The notes: a model not told the origin generated them from the sequence alone. Shown: positions 33,026-42,282, numbered from the stretch's first letter. The stretch is 64,000 nt of DNA from Egerieenecus merdigallinarum (GCA_018711985.1 DVHS01000054.1:1-64000), one strand, 5' to 3'. Numbers and translations are program-made.

Positions 33026-33292
33026 ATGTGGGAACTGATTACATTGCCTTTTCGTCTGGCCTGGTCCGTGCTGACGGTGGCGTGGGATATTGTTTGGGGC
33101 TGCGTGTCCCTGGCCTTTGGGCTGGTGGGGGGAATCTTCTCCCTGCTGCTGGGGGTGGCGGTGCTGGTGCTGCTGGTGGCGCTGATTTCCCGGGCTTTCC
33201 GGGATTCCGGCCGCGGCCATGGCCATCCCTATCGGGACAACGCCCGGGACGACGACTTTATCAGCTTTTATGACAAGGACGCGGTGAAGTAA
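33026..33292 (+). CDS. small uncharacterised membrane protein
   Basis: An 88-residue protein, not recognised. Two closely spaced hydrophobic segments (about residues 6-24 and 26-52) are followed by a polar tail rich in His, Arg and Asp (RDSGRGHGHPYRDNARDDDF). AGGAGGG precedes the ATG, and a good promoter lies just upstream, both supporting a real gene. A longer frame would begin before the promoter and is rejected. Confidence 0.7.
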   Translation: MWELITLPFRLAWSVLTVAWDIVWGCVSLAFGLVGGIFSLLLGVAVLVLLVALISRAFRDSGRGHGHPYRDNARDDDFISFYDKDAVK

Positions 33293-33293
33293 G

Positions 33294-33352
33294 CGCCGCG
33301 CTCCGGCTTGGGCGGCCTGCGCATGCCTTCGGGCGGCGCGGGCTTTTTTATG
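33294..33352 (+). terminator. probable terminator after the small membrane protein
   Basis: GCGCCGC near 33294 can pair with GCGGCGC near 33336-33342, with further GC-rich pairing inside, followed by GGGCTTTTTTA. The stem is long and imperfect. Confidence 0.6.
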
Positions 33353-33396
33353 TTTCATACTTTATGCAATTCGATAAAATATTTTTCAAATTGCTA

Positions 33397-33425
33397 TTGA
33401 CATTAGCACACAGGTAGCGTATGAT
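33397..33425 (+). promoter_or_regulatory. promoter of the maltodextrin operon
   Basis: TTGACA (33397-33402), 17 bp, TATGAT (33420-33425). It lies directly upstream of the repeated operator-like sequence and about 78 bp before the lacI-family start codon. Confidence 0.9.
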
Positions 33426-33433
33426 ATAGCTAT

Positions 33434-33471
33434 GGAACCGTTTCCGATACCGTTACCGATAACGTTTCCCC
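33434..33471 (+). promoter_or_regulatory. LacI-family operator cluster downstream of the promoter
   Basis: Two 12-bp direct repeats differing by one base (CCGTTTCCGATA at 33438, CCGTTACCGATA at 33450) and a third partial copy (ACGTTTCC) sit just after the -10 box. Within them CGTTACCGATAACG (33451-33464) is a near-perfect palindrome with a central CG, as expected for a LacI-family operator. Binding here would block transcription start, so autoregulation of the whole operon is likely. Confidence 0.75.
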
Positions 33472-33502
33472 CAAAGCAGAAACAGAAGCGGAGGTATCCT
33501 GC

Positions 33503-34519
33503 ATGAAAATCTATACCATCCGCGACATAGCAAAGCTGGCCGGGGTGAGCGTGACCACGGTGTCCCGGGTATTGAACCACCGGCCGGACGTGAACGCGGC
33601 CACCCGGGAAAAGGTGGAGCGGGTCATGGCGGAGTGCAACTTTGTGGGCAACGCCAACGCCCGCAGCCTCAAGCAGCTGGATGGGGACGTGGCGGCGCTA
33701 ATCCTGCGCGGCCGGTCCAATCCTTTCCTTTCGCAGCTGGCAGAAATCATGCTGCAATTTGCGGCGGAAACCGGGGTGAGCTTTTTTCTGGAGACCATCG
33801 ACGAAAAGGACGACGAATTCCAAACAGCCCTGCGCCTGACCCATGAAAAGCGCGCCCGGGGATTCATCTTCGTGGGCAGCCGGGTGGACAGCCGGACCCA
33901 GGTGCTGCGGGGGCTGGAGGCGCCGCTGGTGTTTGCCACCGTGTCCGCCCGGGAGCTGGCGCTGCCCCGGGTGGCCTCCGTGGCCGTGGACGACCGGCGC
34001 ATGGGCCGCCTGGCCATGGAGACGCTGATCCAGGCGGGGCACCGGCGCATCGCTATTTTCGGCGGCAGCCGCAACCAGGGCGACGCCCTGGCGGAGCGGT
34101 ACCTGGGCGCCCGGGAGGCCTGCGAGGCCGCGGGCGTGCCCTTTGACGAAAGCCGCTATGTGGAAACCCGCTTTTCCCTGCCCGACGCCTACGGCGCGGC
34201 CCGGGCCTTCTTCCCCACCCGGGGGGACACCACCGCCGTGTTCGCTATGAGCGACCTGGTGGCCATGGGGGTCATCCGGGCGCTGAAGGACATGGGCAAG
34301 CGCGTGCCCGAGGACGTGAGCGTGTTCGGCTTTGACGGCATTGAAATGGGAAAATATTTCCTGCCCAGCCTGACCACCATCGTCCAGCCCCGGGAGGAGA
34401 TTGCCCGCAAGAGCGTGGAGGTGCTCCTGGAAATGATGACCGGCGGCGAAAGCGGCCGCCACGTAACCCTGCCCGCGGCGCTGGCCCGCCGGGAATCGGT
34501 GGCTGCGCCCAGGAAATAA
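33503..34519 (+). CDS. LacI family transcriptional regulator of the maltodextrin operon
   Basis: A 338-residue regulator. The N-terminal LacI helix-turn-helix is IRDIAKLAGVSVTTVSRVLN (residues 5-24) followed by the hinge region. The periplasmic-binding-protein-like sensor domain has FVGSRVDSRTQVLRG, VAVDDRRMGRLAME, the DLVAMGVIRALKDMGKRVPE segment and SVFGFDGIEMGKYFLPSLTT. AAGCGGAGG precedes the ATG. It is the first gene of the operon with malEFG, malQ and the phosphorylase, separated from malE by 68 bp. It probably senses a maltodextrin or a phosphorylated sugar. The operator cluster at 33434-33471 is its likely binding site. Confidence 0.9.
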   Translation: MKIYTIRDIAKLAGVSVTTVSRVLNHRPDVNAATREKVERVMAECNFVGNANARSLKQLDGDVAALILRGRSNPFLSQLAEIMLQFAAETGVSFFLETIDEKDDEFQTALRLTHEKRARGFIFVGSRVDSRTQVLRGLEAPLVFATVSARELALPRVASVAVDDRRMGRLAMETLIQAGHRRIAIFGGSRNQGDALAERYLGAREACEAAGVPFDESRYVETRFSLPDAYGAARAFFPTRGDTTAVFAMSDLVAMGVIRALKDMGKRVPEDVSVFGFDGIEMGKYFLPSLTTIVQPREEIARKSVEVLLEMMTGGESGRHVTLPAALARRESVAAPRK

Positions 34520-34587
34520 CGGGCAATGGTTTTAGTATGAACTTCGCGCGGGCAAGCTACCGCGTGAGAATAAAAGGAGGAACTACC

Positions 34588-35802
34588 ATGAAAAAGATCC
34601 TAGCATTGGTGCTGGCGCTGGCCATGGCCCTGTCCCTGGGCTCCTGTGCGCTGGCGGAGGACGTCTCCCTGCGCGTATGGGTGGGCGACAACCAGGACAT
34701 CGACTGGATCAACAAGGTCATTGAGAACTTCAAGGCCGCGCATCCCGAGAACAACTACACCATCGAAGTGGGCGTGCAGACCGAGGGCGACTGCTCCAAG
34801 GTGGTGCTCACTGACCCCACCGCCGCGGCGGACGTGTTCACCTTTGCCGATGACCAGTTCAACAGCCTGATGAACGGCGGCGCCCTCCAGCCCGTGGTGG
34901 AGAATGCCGAGGAAATCATCGCCAACAACACCCCCGAGTCCGTGGCCGCGGCCACCGGCTCCGACGGCATGCTCTATGCCTACCCCGCCACCGCGGATAA
35001 CGGCTACTTCATGTTCTACAACAAGGAATACTTCACCGAGGAAGACGTGCAGACCCTGGACGCCATGCTGGCCAAGGCTGCCGAGGCCGGCAAGTACGTG
35101 GGCTTCCCCATGAGCAACGGCTGGTACTTCTATTCCTGGTTCAAGGGCGCGGGCCTGGAGATGAAGGTCAATGAGGACGGCGTGACCAATTCCTGCAACT
35201 GGAACGCCACCGATACCCCCATCACCGGCGTGCAGGTGCTGGAAGCCCTGCTGGAAATCGCCGCCAACCCCGGCTTTAAGGAAGCCGACTCCGATCCCTT
35301 CGTGGCCGGCGTGAAGGACGGCTCCATCATCGCGGGCGTGTCCGGCACCTGGAATGCCAACGTGGCCGCCGAGACCTGGGGCGACAACTATGCCGCCACC
35401 AAGCTGCCCACCTACACCGTGGCGGGCCAGCAGGTGCAGATGGCGTCCTTCTCCGGCTTCAAGCTGGTGGGCGTGAACCCCTACTCCGCCAACCTGGGCG
35501 CCGCCATGGACTTCGCCACCTTCATGACCAACGAGGAGAGCCAGGTGCTGCGCTTTGAAATGCGCCGCCAGGGTCCCTCCAACGTCAAGGCCCTGGAGGC
35601 CGACAGCGTGAAGGCCGAGCCCGCCATCGCCGCCATCGTGGCGCAGGCGCCCTATGCGGACGTGCAGCGCGTGGGCCAGAAGTTCTGGGACGCCGCGGCC
35701 GCCCTGGGCAAGATCGTCGTCAACGGCAACCCCGATGGCACCGATCTGCAAACCCTGCTGGACAACTGCGTGGCCGGTATCACCGCCCCCGCGGAGCAAT
35801 AA
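34588..35802 (+). CDS. malE: maltodextrin ABC transporter binding protein
   Basis: A 404-residue extracellular sugar-binding protein of the MalE/MdxE (SBP_bac_1) type. The signal peptide ends LGSCALA, so a lipobox-like LGSC is present and lipidation is possible. Sugar-binding features include VSLRVWVGDNQDIDWINKVI, the DPTAAADVFTFADDQF segment, ADNGYFMFYNKEYFTEEDVQ and GSIIAGVSGTWNAN. AAAGGAGG precedes ATG 34588. Neighbouring malF, malG, malQ and a phosphorylase argue for maltose/maltodextrin as ligand. A 12-bp hairpin follows before malF. Confidence 0.88.
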   Translation: MKKILALVLALAMALSLGSCALAEDVSLRVWVGDNQDIDWINKVIENFKAAHPENNYTIEVGVQTEGDCSKVVLTDPTAAADVFTFADDQFNSLMNGGALQPVVENAEEIIANNTPESVAAATGSDGMLYAYPATADNGYFMFYNKEYFTEEDVQTLDAMLAKAAEAGKYVGFPMSNGWYFYSWFKGAGLEMKVNEDGVTNSCNWNATDTPITGVQVLEALLEIAANPGFKEADSDPFVAGVKDGSIIAGVSGTWNANVAAETWGDNYAATKLPTYTVAGQQVQMASFSGFKLVGVNPYSANLGAAMDFATFMTNEESQVLRFEMRRQGPSNVKALEADSVKAEPAIAAIVAQAPYADVQRVGQKFWDAAAALGKIVVNGNPDGTDLQTLLDNCVAGITAPAEQ

Positions 35803-35824
35803 AAAGGTAGCATAGTATTTCCAT

Positions 35825-35868
35825 GGCCGCCCTGCCTGCCGGTCTTGCCGCGGCAGGGCGGCCTTTCT
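35825..35868 (+). promoter_or_regulatory. 12-bp stem-loop between malE and malF
   Basis: GGCCGCCCTGCC (35825-35836) pairs exactly with GGCAGGGCGGCC (35852-35863), followed by TTTCTTC. It may cause partial termination or protect the malE mRNA 3' end, raising MalE over the permeases. Confidence 0.75.
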
Positions 35869-35939
35869 TCTCACCAAAGCGGGGAGCTACCCCTGAAATA
35901 AAAAACGCTGGGTATCAGCACGTAAGGAGCGCGGGCGCA

Positions 35940-37418
35940 ATGGAACAAAGCAAAGCAATCAAGCAGGCCGCCGCCCCGGCGAAACGACCGGGGATCATCC
36001 GGTTTTTTGCCGCAATGGGTCAGTACATCGCGGGGGTTTGCAGGGACTTCATGCAGGGTGACCTGTGGGTCAAGCTGTCGGCGCTTTTGTGGGGCAGCAG
36101 CTGCGTCGCCCGCGGACAGTATGTCAAGGGCGTGCTGCTCACGGTGCTGGAGGCCCTGTTTGCGTATTTCATCCCCGTGGTGTTCTGGCCGTCCATGAGC
36201 AAGCTGGGCACCCTGGGCACGGTACAGCAGCAGCGGGTCTACAATCCCGAGACCCGGCAGAACGAGTTCAACGACTACGACAACTCCTTCCTCATCATGC
36301 TCTTTGGGGTCATCGGCTGCGTGCTGCTGCTCACGGCGGTGGTGCTGTGGCTGCGCAACATCCGCGCCGCCCGGGCGGTAGAGATCCGGGCCAAGGCGGG
36401 GAAGCACGTCAATTCCTTCCGGGAGGACATTGCGGATTGCTTCGGCGTGAAGTTCCACCGCACGCTGCTTTCCCTGCCGGTGCTGGGCGTGGCCTGCTTC
36501 ACCATTATTCCCCTGATTGTGATGATCCTCATCGCCTTCACCAACTACGACCGTAACCACCTGGTGCCGGCGAAGCTGTTCACCTGGGTGGGGCTGGGCA
36601 ACTTTGAGCTGCTGTTCAACATGACCGCGGACAGCACCTTTGCCTACGCCTTCGGCCGGGTATTGGCCTGGACCATGATCTGGGCCGTGCTGGCCACCTT
36701 CACCTGCTACTTTGGCGGCATCCTGCTGGCCATGTTCATCAACAACAAAAACACCCGGGGCAAGAAGTTCTGGCGGACCTGTTTCATGGTGGCCATCGCG
36801 GTGCCGCAGTTTGTGAGCCTGCTGTTGGTGCGCAACTTCTTCGCGGACGCGGGCATCGTGAATACCCTGTGCAAAAACGCCGGCCTCACCGACTGGCTGT
36901 ACAGCATCGGGGCCATTCCCACGGCCAACTACATCCCCTTCCTGACCCATCCGGCCTGGGCCCGGCCCATGATTATCCTCATCAATATCTGGGTGGGCGT
37001 GCCCTATCAGATGCTGATCGCCACGGGCATCCTGATGAACATTCCCAATGAGCTGCTGGAGAGCGCCCGCATCGACGGCGCCAACGCCTGGCAGTCCTTC
37101 AAGTCCATCACCATGCCCTACATCCTGTTCATCACCGGCCCCAGCCTGGTGAACTCCATCGTGGGCAATATCAACAACTTCAACGTCATTTATCTGCTCA
37201 GCAAGGACGTGTACACCACCTCCGACCAGCTCATGGCCAACGCCAACGCCAACGAGGTGGACCTGCTGGTCACCTGGCTGTACCGCCTGACCCAGGACCA
37301 GAGCAACTACAAGATGGCCTCGGTGATCGGTATCCTGGTGTTCATCGTGTGCGCCATCCTCACCCTGCTGGCCTTCAACCGCATGATTCGGGGCGATAAG
37401 GAGGAGAATTTCCAATGA
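35940..37418 (+). CDS. malF: maltodextrin ABC transporter permease MalF
   Basis: A 492-residue permease. An N-terminal part with two membrane segments (about residues 40-60 and 115-140) and a soluble loop precedes the conserved core. The core includes LPVLGVACFTIIPLIVMILI, ILLAMFINNKNTRGKKFWRT, and the EAA coupling motif ESARIDGANAWQSFKSITMP. The ATG at 35940 is preceded by AAGGAG; an upstream in-frame ATG lies inside the hairpin and is unlikely. It overlaps malG by 4 bp. The pair should form the channel fed by MalE. No ATPase gene is in the operon, so a shared MsmX/MalK-type ATPase elsewhere is expected. Confidence 0.91.
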   Translation: MEQSKAIKQAAAPAKRPGIIRFFAAMGQYIAGVCRDFMQGDLWVKLSALLWGSSCVARGQYVKGVLLTVLEALFAYFIPVVFWPSMSKLGTLGTVQQQRVYNPETRQNEFNDYDNSFLIMLFGVIGCVLLLTAVVLWLRNIRAARAVEIRAKAGKHVNSFREDIADCFGVKFHRTLLSLPVLGVACFTIIPLIVMILIAFTNYDRNHLVPAKLFTWVGLGNFELLFNMTADSTFAYAFGRVLAWTMIWAVLATFTCYFGGILLAMFINNKNTRGKKFWRTCFMVAIAVPQFVSLLLVRNFFADAGIVNTLCKNAGLTDWLYSIGAIPTANYIPFLTHPAWARPMIILINIWVGVPYQMLIATGILMNIPNELLESARIDGANAWQSFKSITMPYILFITGPSLVNSIVGNINNFNVIYLLSKDVYTTSDQLMANANANEVDLLVTWLYRLTQDQSNYKMASVIGILVFIVCAILTLLAFNRMIRGDKEENFQ

Positions 37419-38266
37419 AAACCGCGAAAGTTTTCCGGCAGATTGGCCGGCATCTGGTGCTGCTCTTCCTGGCCTGCCTGTGGCTGGTGCCCATCCTGTG
37501 GCTGGTGGTGACCTCCTTTGGCGTGGACAAGGGGCCGAACCTCTCCACCTTCTTCCCCTCGGCCTATACCCTGGACCACTACAAGGCCATCCTGCTTCCC
37601 GGGTCCGACTCGGTGAGCCAGTTCCCCCGGTGGTTCATGAACACCTTTACCATCGCCATTTTTACCTGCATCATTTCCAGTATGTTTGTGCTGATGGTGG
37701 CCTACGCCATGAGCTGCATGCGCTTCAAGGCCCGCAAGCCCCTGATGAACATCGCCATTATCATGAACCTGTTCCCCGGCTTCCTGTCCATGATCGCGGT
37801 GTACTTCATCATGAAAAACCTGAACCTGACCAACTCCATGACGGGCATGGTCATTGTGTATTCCGCGGGGGCGGGGCTGGGATACTTGATTGCCAAGGGA
37901 TTTTTTGATACCATTTCAAAGTCCCTGCGGGAGGCCGCCTACCTGGAGGGCGCCAACGAGTTCACCGTGTTCTGGAAGATCATCATTCCGCTGTCGAAAC
38001 CCATTATCGTCTACACGGTGATCAACTCCTTCCTGGCCCCCTGGATGGACTTCATCTTCGCCTCCATCATGCTCAACTCCGGCGTCAGCGCGCAAAAGAC
38101 CGTGGCCCTGGGCCTGTTTGCCATGGTGGACAAGGTGAACCGGAACAACTACTTCGCCCAGTTCTGCGCCGGCGGCGTGATTGTTTCCATCCCCATCTCG
38201 GTGCTGTTCATCATCATGCAGAAGTTCTACGTGGAGGGCATCACAGGCGGCTCGGTGAAGGGATAA
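37415..38266 (+). CDS. malG: maltodextrin ABC transporter permease MalG
   Basis: A 283-residue permease with six helices. Features are the N-terminal LVLLFLACLWLVPILWLVVTSF-like helix, YAMSCMRFKARKPLMNIAII, and the EAA motif REAAYLEGANEFTVFWKIII that docks the ATPase. The C-terminus has VSIPISVLFIIMQKFYVEGITGGSVKG split by short loops, a strongly conserved MalG end. AAGGAGG precedes the ATG, which overlaps the malF stop codon. A malQ gene follows 42 bp later. Confidence 0.93.
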   Translation: MKTAKVFRQIGRHLVLLFLACLWLVPILWLVVTSFGVDKGPNLSTFFPSAYTLDHYKAILLPGSDSVSQFPRWFMNTFTIAIFTCIISSMFVLMVAYAMSCMRFKARKPLMNIAIIMNLFPGFLSMIAVYFIMKNLNLTNSMTGMVIVYSAGAGLGYLIAKGFFDTISKSLREAAYLEGANEFTVFWKIIIPLSKPIIVYTVINSFLAPWMDFIFASIMLNSGVSAQKTVALGLFAMVDKVNRNNYFAQFCAGGVIVSIPISVLFIIMQKFYVEGITGGSVKG

Positions 38267-38308
38267 CCGGGTAAGAAAAAGTTCTTCAATGGAAAGGATG
38301 AGGCGGCC

Positions 38309-39787
38309 ATGCGCCGAAGCGGTATCCTCATGCACATCTCCTCCCTCCCCGGGCCGGGCGGCATCGGCAGCCTGGGCAAGGAGGCCTACGCCTTCGCGGA
38401 CTTTCTCAAGGCCAGCGGCATGGCTGTGTGGCAGGTGCTCCCCCTGGGCCCCACGGGCTATGGGGAGAGCCCCTACCAGTCCTCCAGCGTGTTTGCGGGA
38501 AACCCCATGCTGATTTCCTGCGCCGCCCTGCGTGAGGCGGGCCTGGTGACCTACGACGACGGGGAGGAGTTCACCCCCGACGACCCGGAGCGGGTGGATT
38601 ACCCCGCCGTGCGGGAGAACAAGGAAAAGCTCCTGCGCCGCTGCTTCGCCCAGTCGGAGGGCAAGCTGCAAAAGGAGCTGGCGGCCTTCCGCCGGGAGAA
38701 TCCCTGGGTGGAGGATTTCGCCCTGTTCACCGCGCTGAAGGCCCGCTACGGGGGCGCCATGTGGACCAAGTGGCCCGACCGGGAGGTGCGCCGCCGCCAG
38801 CCCGCGGCCCTGGAACGCTGCCGCCGGGAGCTGGACGGGGAGATCCGCTACCATCTGTTCTGCCAGTACCTGTTCTTCCGCCAGTGGTTCGCCCTGAAGC
38901 GCTACTGCAATGGCCTGGGCATCCGCCTGTTCGGGGATATGCCCATCTACGTGGCCGAGGACAGCGCCGACACCTGGACCCATCCCGAGGCGTTCCAGCT
39001 GGACGGGGAGGGCGTGCCCAAACGGGTGGCCGGGGTGCCCCCGGATTTCTTCTCCGCGGACGGGCAGCTCTGGGGGAATCCCCTGTACCGCTGGTTTTCC
39101 CTGCGGCTGCACGGCTACGGCTGGTGGGTGGAACGCATGGCCGCCATGGCAAAGATGTACGATATTGTGCGCATCGACCACTTCATTGGCTTTGCCAATT
39201 ACTATTCCGTGCCCCAGGGCGCGCCCAACGCCCGCACGGGCAAGTGGATCATCGGCCCGGGCAAGAGCCTGTTCCGTACCCTGGAAAAGAAAATCCCCGG
39301 CCTGAACATCGTGGCTGAGGATCTGGGCTGCGTCAACGACCGGGTGCGCCGGCTGCTCACGGCGGTGGGGTACCCGGGCATGCGGGTGCTGTCCTTCGGC
39401 TTCGGGGGCGGGGCGGACAATCCCCACCTGCCGGCCAACTATGTGACCAACAGCGTGGTGTACACCGGTACCCACGATAACGATACTGTCCGGGGCTGGA
39501 TTGACACCGCGGACGATGCCGCCCTGGCCCAGGCCAGGCAGCTCCTGGGCTTTGACAAGCCCGAGGACGGCCCCGCGGCCTTTGTGCGCGCGGTGCTGGC
39601 CAGCCGGGCGGACACCGCCATGATCCCCATGCAGGACGTCCTGGGCCTGGGAGGCTGGGCGCGGATGAACCGCCCCGGCACCATCGGGAACAACTGGCTG
39701 TGGCGCATGGCCCCCGGGGCCGCCACGCCGGAGCTGGCCCAGCGCCTGCGCCGGGAGAATGAAGCGACAAACAGGAGGATGGACTGA
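38309..39787 (+). CDS. malQ: 4-alpha-glucanotransferase (amylomaltase), GH77
   Basis: A 492-residue GH77 enzyme that transfers alpha-1,4-glucan segments, turning short maltodextrins into longer chains for the phosphorylase. Motifs include QVLPLGPTGYGESPYQSSS, GDMPIYVAEDSADTW, the nucleophile Asp290 in VRIDHFIGFANYY, acid/base Glu337 in IVAEDLGCV, and Asp near 390 in GTHDNDTVRGW. Length is normal for bacterial MalQ. AAAGGATGAGG precedes the ATG. Downstream glgP/malP begins 2 bp after its stop. Confidence 0.96.
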   Translation: MRRSGILMHISSLPGPGGIGSLGKEAYAFADFLKASGMAVWQVLPLGPTGYGESPYQSSSVFAGNPMLISCAALREAGLVTYDDGEEFTPDDPERVDYPAVRENKEKLLRRCFAQSEGKLQKELAAFRRENPWVEDFALFTALKARYGGAMWTKWPDREVRRRQPAALERCRRELDGEIRYHLFCQYLFFRQWFALKRYCNGLGIRLFGDMPIYVAEDSADTWTHPEAFQLDGEGVPKRVAGVPPDFFSADGQLWGNPLYRWFSLRLHGYGWWVERMAAMAKMYDIVRIDHFIGFANYYSVPQGAPNARTGKWIIGPGKSLFRTLEKKIPGLNIVAEDLGCVNDRVRRLLTAVGYPGMRVLSFGFGGGADNPHLPANYVTNSVVYTGTHDNDTVRGWIDTADDAALAQARQLLGFDKPEDGPAAFVRAVLASRADTAMIPMQDVLGLGGWARMNRPGTIGNNWLWRMAPGAATPELAQRLRRENEATNRRMD

Positions 39788-39789
39788 CC

Positions 39790-42129
39790 ATGAACGCCAA
39801 GGAACTGATCCGCGACACCGAGCGCCTGCTCTTGACCCAGCAGCACTGCACCCTGGAGGAAGCCACCGCGCCCCAGCTGCACAACGCCCTTTCCACGGCG
39901 GCCATGGAGGCCCTGACGCCCCTGTGGGTGCGCTCCCAGCACAAGCGCGCGGGGAAGCGGCAAGCCTACTACCTCTCCGCGGAGTACCTCATGGGCCGCA
40001 TGGTGTACAATAACCTGTACTGCCTGGGGCTGCTGGACGACGCGCGGAAATTGCTGGAAGCAAAGGGCGTGGACCTGACCATGCTGGAGGACATCGAGGA
40101 CGACGCCTTCGGCAATGGGGGCCTGGGCCGCCTGGCCGCCTGCTTCCTGGACAGCGCCGCCACCATCAACGTGCCCCTCACCGGCTACGGCCTGCGCTAC
40201 CGCTACGGCCTGTTCAAGCAGAGCTTCGTGGACGGCCGCCAGCACGAGGAGCCCGACGACTGGGCCCGCTACGGCGACCCCTGGAGCATCCGCCGGGAGG
40301 AGGAATCCGTCATCGTCCCCATGAAAACCGGGGACGTGCGGGCCGTGCCCTACGACATGCCCATCATCGGCTACGGCGCCAAGAACATCGGCACCCTGCG
40401 CCTGTGGCAGTGCGAGAGCCTCCATGAGATCGACTTCGACCTGTTCAACCAGCAGCAGTACGCCAAGGCCAGCGCGGACAAGAACCGCGCCGAGGACATC
40501 ACCAAGTTCCTCTACCCCAACGATACCCGCCGGGAAGGCAAGCAGCTGCGGGTGAAGCAGCAGTATGTGCTTTGCTCCGCCTCCCTGCAGGATATGCTCC
40601 AGCGCTACATGGCCAAGTACGGCCACGATTTCAGCCACTTCGCCGCCCTGCACGCCGTGCAGCTCAACGATACCCACCCCACCCTGTCCATTCCCGAGCT
40701 CATCCGCCTGCTGGAAAAAGAGGGCGTGCCCTTCGAGGAAGCCTTCCTCATCGGCCGGGACGTGTTCGCCTACACCAACCACACCGTGATGCAGGAAGCC
40801 CTGGAAAAGTGGGACCTGCCCCTGCTGGCCAGCGTGTGCCCGGACATCGTGCGCATCCTGCGCCGCATCGACGCCCGATTCAAAAAGGAAATGGCCCAGG
40901 CGGGCAAGGAAGTGCGCCGGGATCGCTGCATCATCTGGGAAAACCAGGTGCACATGGCCCAGCTGGCCGTGTACGCCACCCACGCCACCAACGGCGTGGC
41001 GGAGATCCACTCCCAAATCCTCAAGGACGACGTGTTCAGCGCCTGGTACGAGGTGTACCCCAAGCGCTTCCAGAACAAGACCAACGGCATCACCCAGCGC
41101 CGCTGGCTGGGTCTGTGCAACCCCGAGCTGACCCAGCTGCTCACCGACGAAATCGGCCCGGGCTTCCTCACCGACCTGTACCGCCTGGAGGCCCTCCGTC
41201 TCCGCGTTAGCGACGAACTCTGCGACCGCTTCCATGCGCTCAAGCAGCTGAAAAAGGCGCAGCTCTCCGCGGAGATCCTCCACAGCGAGGGCGTGCTCAT
41301 CGACCCGGAGATGCTCTTTGACGTGCAGGTGAAGCGCCTGCACGAGTACAAGCGCCAGCTCATGAACGCCCTGTCCATCCTGGCCATTTACCGCCAGCTC
41401 AAGGCCGGGGAGCTCCCGGACTTCACCCCCACGGCCTTCATCTTCGGGGCCAAGGCGGCCCCCGGCTACGACCGGGCCAAGGCCATCATTCACCTGATTA
41501 ACATGATCGCGGACAAGGTCAATGCCGACCCCGACATGGATGGTGTGCTCAAGGTGGTCTTTGTGCAGAACTACAACTGCTCCTACGCGGAGAAGATCAT
41601 CCCCGCCGCGGATGTGAGCGAGCAGATTTCCCCCGCGGGCACCGAGGCCAGCGGCACCGGCAACATGAAGCTGATGCTCAACGGCGCGGTGACCCTGGGC
41701 ACCTTCGACGGCGCGAACATCGAGATTGTGGAGCAGGCGGGCCGGGAGAACAACTACATCTTCGGCGCCACCGTGGAGGAGCTGAACGCCATCCGCGACA
41801 CCTACGACCCCAAGGCCATCTATAAGAAGAACCCCCTGCTGCGCCAAACCCTGGACGCCCTGGTGGACGGCACCTTCCCCGACGAGGACGGCATGCTCAA
41901 GGAGCTGTACACCGCCCTATTGGAGGGCGCCAGCTGGCACAAGCCCGACCACTACTTCGTCCTGCACGACTTCGACGCCTATCTCCAGGCCAAGCTCCAA
42001 GCCAACGCGGATTACCAGGACATCCGTGCCTTCAGCCGCAAGTGCCTGATGAACGTGGCCGGGGCGGGCAAGTTCTCCTCCGACCGCACCATCGCCCAAT
42101 ACGCCAAGGAAATCTGGAAAGTCAAATAA
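39790..42129 (+). CDS. glgP: glycogen/maltodextrin phosphorylase
   Basis: A 779-residue GT35 enzyme releasing glucose 1-phosphate from alpha-1,4-glucans. N-terminal KRQAYYLSAEYLMGRMVYNN is followed by EDDAFGNGGLGRLAACF, KTNGITQRRW, VKRLHEYKRQ and the pyridoxal-phosphate lysine site EASGTGNMKLMLNGA. It lacks the long N-terminal regulatory extension of eukaryotic enzymes. Codon use here is strongly C-ending, suggesting high expression. Last gene of the operon; AGGAGG overlaps the malQ end. Together with malQ it gives the complete cytoplasmic degradation route for imported maltodextrin. Confidence 0.96.
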   Translation: MNAKELIRDTERLLLTQQHCTLEEATAPQLHNALSTAAMEALTPLWVRSQHKRAGKRQAYYLSAEYLMGRMVYNNLYCLGLLDDARKLLEAKGVDLTMLEDIEDDAFGNGGLGRLAACFLDSAATINVPLTGYGLRYRYGLFKQSFVDGRQHEEPDDWARYGDPWSIRREEESVIVPMKTGDVRAVPYDMPIIGYGAKNIGTLRLWQCESLHEIDFDLFNQQQYAKASADKNRAEDITKFLYPNDTRREGKQLRVKQQYVLCSASLQDMLQRYMAKYGHDFSHFAALHAVQLNDTHPTLSIPELIRLLEKEGVPFEEAFLIGRDVFAYTNHTVMQEALEKWDLPLLASVCPDIVRILRRIDARFKKEMAQAGKEVRRDRCIIWENQVHMAQLAVYATHATNGVAEIHSQILKDDVFSAWYEVYPKRFQNKTNGITQRRWLGLCNPELTQLLTDEIGPGFLTDLYRLEALRLRVSDELCDRFHALKQLKKAQLSAEILHSEGVLIDPEMLFDVQVKRLHEYKRQLMNALSILAIYRQLKAGELPDFTPTAFIFGAKAAPGYDRAKAIIHLINMIADKVNADPDMDGVLKVVFVQNYNCSYAEKIIPAADVSEQISPAGTEASGTGNMKLMLNGAVTLGTFDGANIEIVEQAGRENNYIFGATVEELNAIRDTYDPKAIYKKNPLLRQTLDALVDGTFPDEDGMLKELYTALLEGASWHKPDHYFVLHDFDAYLQAKLQANADYQDIRAFSRKCLMNVAGAGKFSSDRTIAQYAKEIWKVK

Positions 42130-42130
42130 A

Positions 42131-42174
42131 CCCAAAAGCGCGCCGCAATTCCCTTGCAGCGCGCCTTTTTTTCT
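42131..42174 (+). terminator. intrinsic terminator of the maltodextrin operon
   Basis: CGCGC-C-GCAA pairs with TTGC-A-GCGCG around a 5-nt loop, followed by CCTTTTTTT. Confidence 0.88.
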
Positions 42175-42246
42175 ATGCAACTTGCTCCCAACCGCAGCGT
42201 TCCATTCGCCCAAGCAGCGGGACCCCCGCTCGCTTTTCGGGAGAGC

Positions 42247-42282
42247 GCGAGAGGGGCTTTTCGCTGAAAAGCCGCCTCTCGC
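42247..42282 (-). terminator. strong hairpin at the end of the liv operon
   Basis: GCGAGAGG and CCTCTCGC form the base and GCTTTTC/GAAAAGC the top of a long stem with a 3-nt loop, 15 bp past the livF stop. There is no clear U tract on the minus strand, so it may stabilise mRNA rather than terminate. Confidence 0.55.

Noticed and set aside
39439..41847. Long minus-strand frame opposite the phosphorylase gene
   Set aside because: Same composition effect. The plus strand encodes a complete GT35 enzyme with its active-site motifs.
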